Shown here: positions 1-5,245 of the stretch, in pieces
How the letters are laid out: the number at the start of each line of letters is the position of its first letter
Numbering within the stretch: position 1 is the first letter of the stretch
From: Eubacterium sp.
Lineage (GTDB): Bacteria > Bacillota > Clostridia > Peptostreptococcales > Anaerovoracaceae
Length of the DNA stretch: 5,245 nucleotides
Assembly: GCA_017419895.1 (NCBI GenBank)
Contig: JAFOKI010000284.1
Coordinates: 1 to 5,245, forward strand
Reading direction: 5' to 3'
Notes under the pieces: generated by a model
What the model was told of the DNA's origin: nothing
The model's database searches: none
Seen by the model: the letters and a program-made list of their open reading frames with translations, nothing else
Program-made: the position numbers and the translations under genes

Positions 1-9
1 CCCTTTATT

Positions 10-38
10 TTTAGATTGAGTTATTGCGGTTCTATGAT
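10..38 (+). promoter_or_regulatory. Candidate sigma-70-type promoter P1
   Basis: A -35-like hexamer TTTAGA (10-15, 4 of 6 matches to TTGACA) is followed after 17 nt by TATGAT (33-38, 5 of 6 matches to TATAAT). Transcription would start near 45, inside the perfect inverted repeat at 41-66, which is a classic position for a repressor operator. It would leave a leader of about 140 nt before the small gene at 187. Hexamer matches of this quality arise by chance in AT-rich DNA, so this is a weak call supported mainly by the adjacent palindrome. Confidence 0.27.
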
Positions 39-40
39 TC

Positions 41-66
41 CATATATCACGATACAGTGATATATG
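41..66. promoter_or_regulatory. Perfect 10-bp inverted repeat, operator-like
   Basis: CATATATCAC (41-50) and GTGATATATG (57-66) are exact reverse complements separated by GATACA. The stem is AT-rich and neither strand has a T-run after it, so it is unlikely to be an intrinsic terminator. The size and symmetry suit a dimeric DNA-binding regulator. It sits immediately downstream of the possible P1 -10 box and upstream of the extended -10 at 120-128, so it could control the small gene and addBA. The regulator is unknown. Confidence 0.45.
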
Positions 67-119
67 CAAGTGACCCAGTCTGAGCATCATTTAAATGCAG
101 TATGGTTAGGTGCGAATAA

Positions 120-128
120 TGATATAAT
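120..128 (+). promoter_or_regulatory. Extended -10 promoter (TGnTATAAT)
   Basis: TGATATAAT contains a perfect TATAAT (123-128) preceded by TG one base upstream, the extended -10 that lets sigma-70-type polymerase start without a good -35. No convincing -35 hexamer lies 16-18 nt upstream. The predicted start near 135 gives a leader of about 50 nt to the ATG at 187. It is the best single promoter candidate for the small gene and, by read-through, for addB and addA. The same bases form an imperfect palindrome, TGAT-ATA-ATCA (120-130), that repeats the TGATATA half of the inverted repeat upstream. Confidence 0.5.
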
Positions 129-145
129 CAACTAGAGTAATGATG

Positions 146-170
146 GAACTAATCAGAGTATTGTTAGTTC
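146..170 (+). repeat. Leader hairpin upstream of first ribosome binding site
   Basis: GAACTAA (146-152) pairs perfectly with TTAGTTC (164-170) across an 11-nt loop. The hairpin would lie in the leader RNA and ends only two bases before the Shine-Dalgarno sequence at 173-180. It leaves the ribosome site exposed and does not sequester it. It has no U-tract, so it is not a terminator. A 7-bp, AT-rich stem is only modestly stable and may be accidental. Confidence 0.3.
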
Positions 171-172
171 AT

Positions 173-180
173 GGGGAGGG
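173..180 (+). promoter_or_regulatory. Ribosome binding site of the small gene
   Basis: GGGGAGGG lies 6 nt before the ATG at 187 and 12 nt before the next in-frame ATG at 193. The shorter spacing favours 187. This strong site in otherwise AT-rich DNA is the main reason to believe the small reading frame is translated. Confidence 0.6.
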
Positions 181-186
181 ATAAGA

Positions 187-390
187 ATGACTATGCCTAT
201 AAACCAGAGTTTCAAATGGTGTGCAAATTGTGTGCACTGGGGAGGTCAGCGTACGTTGAACGGTATTTTTCATAGGATGGAGATCGAACAGAGCGATGAG
301 GTTGGCCCATGCACGAAACTCCTCGGTTGGGATCATTGTTCATATCTTACAAGCTGCAATTATTTTGAGAAGCATCCAGGTGTAAAATAG
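187..390 (+). CDS. Small cysteine-rich, possibly zinc-binding protein
   Basis: This is a 67-residue protein of unknown function. It has five cysteines: C12 and C15 as a CANC pair, then C42, C51 and C57. Histidines H17, H29, H50 and H63 and aromatic residues surround them, including the segment WCANCVHWGGQR near the N-terminus. The layout (CxxC, a W-G-G-x-R turn, then spaced single cysteines) suggests a compact metal-stabilised fold, most likely zinc. That is inferred from pattern, not from a recognised family. There is no signal peptide or membrane segment. The start at 187 is chosen because a GGGGAGGG site sits 6 nt upstream. The stop lies 22 nt before addB, so the two are probably co-transcribed. 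Its G+C (about 44%) is lower than that of addBA. Small proteins with a similar CxxC/W-G-x-R look occur, to my recollection, among phage and accessory genes, so it could be an acquired gene unrelated to addBA. Confidence 0.68.
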   Translation: MTMPINQSFKWCANCVHWGGQRTLNGIFHRMEIEQSDEVGPCTKLLGWDHCSYLTSCNYFEKHPGVK

Positions 391-399
391 ATAGCTCTT

Positions 400-405
400 G
401 AGGAG
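400..405 (+). promoter_or_regulatory. Ribosome binding site that fixes the addB start
   Basis: GAGGAG lies 7 nt before the ATG at 413. The frame also opens with a TTG at 398, but that codon overlaps this site, so using it would place the Shine-Dalgarno inside the gene. The site therefore argues for ATG 413 and a protein five residues shorter than the longest possible reading. Confidence 0.75.
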
Positions 406-412
406 TAACGAT

Positions 413-3055
413 ATGAAAGAGACCATAATTATGGCACCTGGCGCTGCGGAGGCTGAACTTCTGCGGACGCTTGCGAAAAATGGTGTGAACACTCTCGGGA
501 TGCGGATCATGAATCCTGCGGAACTTGCCGATACCGCGCTCATGCGGTCCGGCGTTTCCGTCTCCGAGGACTTCCTGACAAAGAAAGAAGAGCCGGCGCT
601 GATCTATTCGTTCCTAAGAACGATACCGTATTTCGGCGCGGCTTCTTTTGCTGACGCGGAGAATCTTGCGGCCGCGCTGACAGTCATGCGGAAACTGATT
701 CCTGCTGATGAGACGGCATCGCTCAAGTCAGCTCTTGACAAAGGCGAGTTCACCGAAAAGAACGATGCGATATTCCAGGTATATTCAAAGTACATCGAAA
801 AATGCAAGGATCTTGGCAAAATCGACGCGATAGGTGTCATCCGGAAAGCTTTGTCGGAGGCGGGAGTGATAGAGAATGCCGATTTCTGCACGCTGAAAGA
901 ATTCCCGGTATCGCCGCTTGAGAAGGCTTTGATCGACAAAGTGTCCGACGGCAGCGCCGTAGAGACGGGTCTTGTCATGCTTTTCGGGAAAACCGAAGCG
1001 GAACTGAAGGACATTTCGTTCACTGAAGCATACGGTGCGGTCAACGAGGCTGAACACATTATTTCCGACATTTTCAAAAAATGTCTCCCGCTCGACAAGT
1101 GCATGGTTGCCTGCGCGTCTCCGGGTGATTACAGCCAGATATTTCTTGACATTTCCGCGCGTTACGGCATTCCGATGACTTTCGGGAGCGGGATCTCAAT
1201 AATGAATTCGAATCCTGCCAAGCTGCTGAAGCTTATTCATGAATGGGAAACTTCAGGCTATTACGGTATTGATGCGCTCAGAAAGATCCTGTTCAGCGAA
1301 GCATTCGACAGGCAGAAACTGGCTGAGGCCATGGGGCTTGCCGGTGATATGAAAGCCGGCGAGATAGAAGCGCTCGCGCAGACAGCGGGTTCCCTCAGGA
1401 TCTCGTTCGATGCCGTGGAGAATGAGAAAAGACTGAAATCGTACCGGGCAGTGCTTGATAAGAAATTGGGGAATGCCAGAGCCGCCAATAAGGAAAAGAA
1501 GATACATGAGCTTGAAAAGAATGTAGAAGCACTCGATCTTGCCGAGTCGTTCGCGAAAGTGCTTGCGGAAAAAGGCATTACGGGGACATTGTCCGGCTTT
1601 GTGAGAATCAGGGAACGCCACGGAACAACTCCGGGAATCCCAAACGGAATCGACCGGTCTGCTCTGAACATCATAACCGGGACGATCGACGCATACAGCA
1701 GGTACATGCCGGGCGGGGACATAGACGAACTGATCCAGCCGCTTTTGAACCGTACGGTATGCACACAAAGCAGCAGTTCCGGCGCGCTTCATATAACAAC
1801 GATATCCGGCGCGCTCAGTTCGATGCGCGAAAATCTTTACGTGTGCGGGCTCAATTCGCTGGCATTTCCGGGTTCCCCGACTGAAAATTACCTGTTGCTC
1901 GACAGCGATCTCACCGAAATGGCGGCTCCTGAGCTTGCGCCGACTTCAGAGAACCTTGTCAACAGGAAGAAGCAGACATTCCGCGACCTTCTGGATTTCG
2001 CGTCCGCGCTGGGAACTGCGATCAGCCTTTCATATCCCGGTTATTCACTCTCGGAACTGAAGGACCAAAATCCGTCTTCGGTTCTGTTTGAGGTGTTCGA
2101 AAAACTGAATCCGGGCGGGTCGATGGATGATTTCAGGAATGCTTTGGAGCATGCGGGGTATTTCGAGAGCGGGATCTCCGCCGACCGGCTTGTCGGGGAC
2201 GAATACAGCCGCGGAGCGGGCTTTAACGCAAACAGCAAAGCAGCCGAACCCGGGGCTGCGGACGATGCGCTTGACCGCGCATGGTCGCCTTCAGCCCTCG
2301 ATATATTCATGCAGTGCCCGAGGAGATTTTACCTCGGCAGGGTGCTCAGGATCCCCGAGGAAGAGCCGGATGATCCGTTCGAGATACTTGACTCCCGGGC
2401 ATTCGGAACACTCGCTCATGATATGATGGAAACGCTCGCGGATGCGCCAATGAGCAGGGAGGATTTTCTGAAAAAGGCGGGAGAGGCTTTTGATGACGCG
2501 CTGGCAGGCAGACCGCCGATCCATCATTCGGATGTCCGTAAATCCGAATTCCTCAGGATGATGGGGCTCACTTTTGATACCGATCCCGGGAATGAAGTGC
2601 TCTCGGCAGAAACTGAATACCACTATGATCATCCTTCAGGTGTTAAACTCAGAGGTTATCCCGACCGCGTGGAGAAAGACAAAGATGGCAATTATCTCAT
2701 AGCCGATTTCAAGACCAAGAGAACGACCGAACATGTTGAGAATGATTTTGCGACATGCCTGCAGGTGGTCGTGTACGCGTGGCTTTGTGAGCAGGCAGGG
2801 ATCGATATATCGCGCTGCGAATACCGGTATCTCAGGCTGGGAAAGACTATTTCATGCATTTACGATGACAACATGAAAGCCGAACTTGCCGCATTCCTTG
2901 ACGAGTTCAAGCGTGCGCTTGAGAATAACGATTTCCCGAGAAACGAAGGCAAGAATAAAGAGAACTGCAAATACTGCAAGTTCGGAGACGTATGCGTCTG
3001 GCCGAGCGATTTGGCTGAAGAAACAACCGGAGAGGAGGCGGGAGAAGATGAGTAA
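413..3055 (+). CDS. addB: AddB/RexB-type helicase-nuclease nuclease subunit
   Basis: An 880-residue AddB-like subunit of the AddAB (RexAB) complex, which with AddA resects double-strand breaks for RecA and degrades foreign linear DNA in the cytoplasm. Residues 1 to ~600 form a degenerate helicase-like region. Where some AddB proteins carry a Walker A loop, this one reads APGAAE (8-13), so no ATP binding is expected. A relic of a helicase motif is seen at GLN...FPG (479-487). The C-terminal PD-(D/E)XK nuclease shows H669, D751 (GYPDRVE), D765-F-K767 and Q784-x3-Y788. Cysteines C635, C852, C855 and C861 have the CxxC-x5-C spacing of the iron-sulfur staple of Bacillus subtilis AddB. At 880 residues it is clearly shorter than the ~1,160-residue Bacillus protein, mainly before the nuclease. 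It ends in an acidic tail and overlaps addA by 8 nt. The family call is firm; AddB versus a neighbouring RecB-nuclease-like branch is less certain. Confidence 0.9.
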   Translation: MKETIIMAPGAAEAELLRTLAKNGVNTLGMRIMNPAELADTALMRSGVSVSEDFLTKKEEPALIYSFLRTIPYFGAASFADAENLAAALTVMRKLIPADETASLKSALDKGEFTEKNDAIFQVYSKYIEKCKDLGKIDAIGVIRKALSEAGVIENADFCTLKEFPVSPLEKALIDKVSDGSAVETGLVMLFGKTEAELKDISFTEAYGAVNEAEHIISDIFKKCLPLDKCMVACASPGDYSQIFLDISARYGIPMTFGSGISIMNSNPAKLLKLIHEWETSGYYGIDALRKILFSEAFDRQKLAEAMGLAGDMKAGEIEALAQTAGSLRISFDAVENEKRLKSYRAVLDKKLGNARAANKEKKIHELEKNVEALDLAESFAKVLAEKGITGTLSGFVRIRERHGTTPGIPNGIDRSALNIITGTIDAYSRYMPGGDIDELIQPLLNRTVCTQSSSSGALHITTISGALSSMRENLYVCGLNSLAFPGSPTENYLLLDSDLTEMAAPELAPTSENLVNRKKQTFRDLLDFASALGTAISLSYPGYSLSELKDQNPSSVLFEVFEKLNPGGSMDDFRNALEHAGYFESGISADRLVGDEYSRGAGFNANSKAAEPGAADDALDRAWSPSALDIFMQCPRRFYLGRVLRIPEEEPDDPFEILDSRAFGTLAHDMMETLADAPMSREDFLKKAGEAFDDALAGRPPIHHSDVRKSEFLRMMGLTFDTDPGNEVLSAETEYHYDHPSGVKLRGYPDRVEKDKDGNYLIADFKTKRTTEHVENDFATCLQVVVYAWLCEQAGIDISRCEYRYLRLGKTISCIYDDNMKAELAAFLDEFKRALENNDFPRNEGKNKENCKYCKFGDVCVWPSDLAEETTGEEAGEDE
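3033..3038 (+). promoter_or_regulatory. Ribosome binding site of addA within addB
   Basis: A perfect AGGAGG sits 9 nt before the ATG at 3048, inside the last codons of addB, where it encodes part of the Glu-rich C-terminal tail. With the 8-nt gene overlap it indicates translational coupling, which helps make the two subunits in matched amounts. Confidence 0.75.
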
Positions 3056-5245
3056 AGACACGGATCAGATCTCGCGTGACAAGATAAGAACTGATATACA
3101 TCACAACTTTTTTGTTGAAGCCGGAGCGGGCTCCGGAAAGACCTCGGTTCTTGTCGACCGTATGGTGGCAATGGTCGAGGGCGGGATCGACATAAGCAAA
3201 ATTTCCGCGATCACGTTCACAAAGGCAGCCGCCGGCGAATTTTACTCCAGATTCCAGCAGAAACTCTCTGAGTCGAAATCCGCTTATGCAGAAAAAGCCC
3301 TCAAGGATATCGATCTTTGTTTCATGGGCACTATCGACTCGTTCTGCAACATGGTTTTGTCGGAACACCCGGCAGAAGCCGGTATCCCTTCGGACGCGGC
3401 GGTAATAACTGAAGAAGAAGCGGAGCTCTTATACCTGCGGGAATACTCCAAAATAATGAAAGGCGCGTCTGGTGATCCCGAACTTGAGAAAAAGGCTGAA
3501 CGCTTCAGGAACACATTCTGGGATCCCCAATCGGTCTTCCGGAACGGGATGAGGATGCTCGCGTCTTCCGGTGGCGCTGAGTTCATATACAATAAACCGC
3601 CTGAAGGCAAGCCTGATGCAGTGTTCGGCAGAAGGCGTGAAAAAGTGATTGAAATACTGAAGGCGCTTTACGCGCATCCAGAGCTGTTGTCTGATGATAA
3701 CAAAGCCTCCAGGGATGCGAGCCAGATGCTATCCGATAAATATGAACTGCTCACATCATCATGGGATGAAGAACCCCTGAGTGTGAAAAATGCGCTTAAG
3801 AAAATGAACGGATTCAGGCTGCTTCCGGAATTTGAAGATAAGCAGGAAATACTGGGACCGGGCTGGGAGCATTTTTTCATCAAGCATGAAGGCAGGAAAA
3901 AATGGTTTGAAGTAAATACTGATAACGATCCGTTCCTTAGCAAAGCGCTCGAAGATTACATTTATTCTGTCGCAGCGGATTTCCTTGATTCCTGCGCGGA
4001 GTCGATCGCCGATACTCTCAGGAAAGAGGGAAAGCTGACTTTTTCAGATTATCTTCTGTACCTCAGGGATCTTCTCAGGAAAGATGCGTCGGAAGGCGGA
4101 AAACTGACAGGGCACATCTACAACCGTCACAGTTATTTCCTTATCGACGAGTTCCAGGACACAGATCCCATACAGGCTGAGATTTTTTTCTATCTGACCG
4201 CAAAAGAGCCGAAATCTGACTGGAAGGAATGCGTCCCGCGTCAGGGGAGCCTGTTTATTGTGGGCGACCCCAAGCAGTCGATCTACAGGTTCAGAAGCGC
4301 GGATGTTTCCTCATTCCTTAGGGTAAGAGAAATGTTCAGGGATCCGGAGATCGGTGAAGTCCTTGAAATGTACAGGAATTTCAGATCGTCGGGTATGATG
4401 TGTGGCTGGTTCAACGATGTATTCTCTGAACTTCTCCCGGAGGATACCGATGTCCAAAGCAGATTCAGCCTGATTCCGACAGAGGAAAAACCGGAGTACA
4501 AAGGGACCTTGGGAGGCGCGTACAGCTATGATGTCACAAGCTCGATCAGCGCTTCCGGCAGGGAAGATCACTTAAGGGTCGCGGAAATCATAAGAAAAAT
4601 CGTGGATGATCCAAATATCACCATTCAGGGCCGTGAAAATGACGATGTACCGAGAAGACCCGAGTACAGGGACTTCATGATCATAACTCCGACAAAGAGT
4701 AATCTCAGACTCTATATGAATGCTTTGTCAGAACTGGGGATACCATTCAGGATAGAGGGAAAAGTTCTCTTCAATGAATGCGAACCACTGAAAGCGCTGG
4801 CGTACCTCATGGCTGCAGCGGCAGATCCGTATGACGGGAAGGCTTTGTTTGCGGCTGAACATCTCTCGGGCTGCAGCGTCACCCCGGAAGATGTGCGCAG
4901 CTTTGCGGCGCGAACCAGGAATATGCCGCCTTCGGCTGTGTTCACGATGCTTCTCGAGGAGAACCGCGTATTCGCGCGGGCGGGGGCCCATAACGCCGAA
5001 TATGTGTATTTCGCGCTTGAACTTCTCAGGGAAGCTGAGACGACAGGCGTGGTCTCCTCTATGAAAGATGCAGCAGGATTCATTTCCGGTCTCGTAAATG
5101 ACGCTTCCGGAGAGGAACGCTGCATTCAGCTCAGGCGTGATTCAAACAGGGTACATATCGCGAACCTTCATAAGGTGAAGGGACTCGAAGCGCCGATAGT
5201 GATGCTGGCGGATCCGTTCAGAAGGGGTCATGATCCTTCTCAGAG
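3048..5245 (+). CDS. addA: AddA/RexA-type UvrD-family helicase subunit (3' end cut off)
   Basis: The first ~732 residues of the ATP-driven motor of the AddAB complex, a superfamily 1A 3'-5' DNA helicase. Visible motifs: Walker A AGAGSGKT (25-32, K31/T32), motif Ia ITFTKAAAGEF (55-65), GTIDSF (94-99), Walker B/motif II DEFQDT (367-372), motif III GDPKQSIYRFR (406-416), motif IV NFRS (444-447), a conserved RecA-like 2A stretch from 542, and motif V LHKVKGLE (707-714). The frame is open to the right edge. Motif VI and any C-terminal PD-(D/E)XK nuclease lie outside; AddA proteins usually run to 1,050-1,250 residues. The glutamine of the usual Q motif is not at its normal spacing: the segment reads SRDKI (9-13), a form I recall from AddA-like helicases of other lineages. 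The start is supported by AGGAGG 9 nt upstream and by the 8-nt overlap with addB. A RecB-like or generic UvrD-type label is possible, but the partner gene favours AddA. Confidence 0.9.
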   Translation, partial: MSKDTDQISRDKIRTDIHHNFFVEAGAGSGKTSVLVDRMVAMVEGGIDISKISAITFTKAAAGEFYSRFQQKLSESKSAYAEKALKDIDLCFMGTIDSFCNMVLSEHPAEAGIPSDAAVITEEEAELLYLREYSKIMKGASGDPELEKKAERFRNTFWDPQSVFRNGMRMLASSGGAEFIYNKPPEGKPDAVFGRRREKVIEILKALYAHPELLSDDNKASRDASQMLSDKYELLTSSWDEEPLSVKNALKKMNGFRLLPEFEDKQEILGPGWEHFFIKHEGRKKWFEVNTDNDPFLSKALEDYIYSVAADFLDSCAESIADTLRKEGKLTFSDYLLYLRDLLRKDASEGGKLTGHIYNRHSYFLIDEFQDTDPIQAEIFFYLTAKEPKSDWKECVPRQGSLFIVGDPKQSIYRFRSADVSSFLRVREMFRDPEIGEVLEMYRNFRSSGMMCGWFNDVFSELLPEDTDVQSRFSLIPTEEKPEYKGTLGGAYSYDVTSSISASGREDHLRVAEIIRKIVDDPNITIQGRENDDVPRRPEYRDFMIITPTKSNLRLYMNALSELGIPFRIEGKVLFNECEPLKALAYLMAAAADPYDGKALFAAEHLSGCSVTPEDVRSFAARTRNMPPSAVFTMLLEENRVFARAGAHNAEYVYFALELLREAETTGVVSSMKDAAGFISGLVNDASGEERCIQLRRDSNRVHIANLHKVKGLEAPIVMLADPFRRGHDPSQ

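Noticed and set aside
1..60. C-terminal tail of an upstream gene in frame 1, ending at TGA 58-60
   Set aside because: Only 19 codons are visible, with no recognisable motif and AT-rich non-coding-like composition; it cannot be supported.
41..66. Intrinsic terminator of an upstream gene
   Set aside because: The AT-rich stem is not followed by a T-run on either strand.
64..135. Possible 23-residue leader peptide (ATG at 64, TAG at 133) in the same frame as the small gene
   Set aside because: It has no Shine-Dalgarno sequence, its ATG falls in the right arm of the palindrome, it covers the best -10 box, and its composition looks random. The frame is open from 136 into the small gene but lacks a supported start.
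398..412. TTG start for addB giving five extra N-terminal residues
   Set aside because: The TTG overlaps the GAGGAG ribosome site that is ideally spaced for the ATG at 413.
604..1104. Antisense open frame of 166 codons opposite addB
   Set aside because: It lies wholly opposite a gene with clear domain evidence, has a Ser/Ala/Phe-rich composition typical of reverse-complement shadows, and shows no ribosome site context.
1253..1792. Two overlapping antisense open frames of 167-179 codons opposite addB
   Set aside because: Both are shadows of the coding strand with no recognisable motif; overlapping each other in different frames makes coding unlikely.
2127..2426. Same-strand 99-codon frame inside addB
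   Set aside because: It overlaps the start of the nuclease domain in another frame and has no recognisable motif or supported start.
4712..5125. Antisense open frame of 137 codons opposite addA
   Set aside because: It lies opposite the conserved helicase 2A region and has no domain evidence.
1..5245. CRISPR array, tRNA, rRNA or insertion-sequence ends
   Set aside because: No spaced identical repeats, cloverleaf-like sequence, rRNA signature or transposase-like reading frame was seen by eye on either strand.

Overview
The window carries the front of what looks like a three-gene operon read on the + strand: a small cysteine-rich protein (187-390), a complete AddB/RexB-type nuclease subunit (413-3055), and the first ~732 residues of an AddA/RexA-type helicase subunit (3048 to the right edge, where it is cut). 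The gene order addB-addA matches that of Bacillota. The genes are packed tightly (22 nt between the first two, an 8-nt overlap between the last two), each start has a strong Shine-Dalgarno sequence, and no terminator lies between them.

The source is probably a bacterium. AddAB-type proteins, GGAGG-type ribosome binding sites and a TGnTATAAT extended -10 all point that way. The large genes are roughly 50% G+C by eye and use AGA/AGG and ATA codons freely. I cannot name a lineage. Anaerobic Bacillota, Actinomycetota-like or other gut-type bacteria would all fit, and acquisition by a methanogenic archaeon cannot be excluded from sequence alone.

Layout: 1-186 is AT-rich (about 35% G+C) and holds no convincing gene. 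It contains candidate promoters, a perfect 10-bp inverted repeat (41-66), and a 7-bp hairpin just before the first ribosome binding site. 187-390 is the small protein (about 44% G+C) with a CxxC and three further cysteines. 413-3055 and 3048-5245 are the recombination nuclease-helicase pair.

Function: AddA and AddB together form the helicase-nuclease that processes double-strand breaks for RecA loading and degrades unprotected linear DNA such as phage DNA. AddB here has lost any ATP-binding loop but keeps an intact PD-(D/E)XK nuclease and the four-cysteine iron-sulfur staple. AddA supplies the motor, and all of its ATPase motifs up to motif V are visible. The least ordinary element is the small cysteine-rich gene placed in front of addBA. 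I found no clear evidence of an entirely new system beyond that association.
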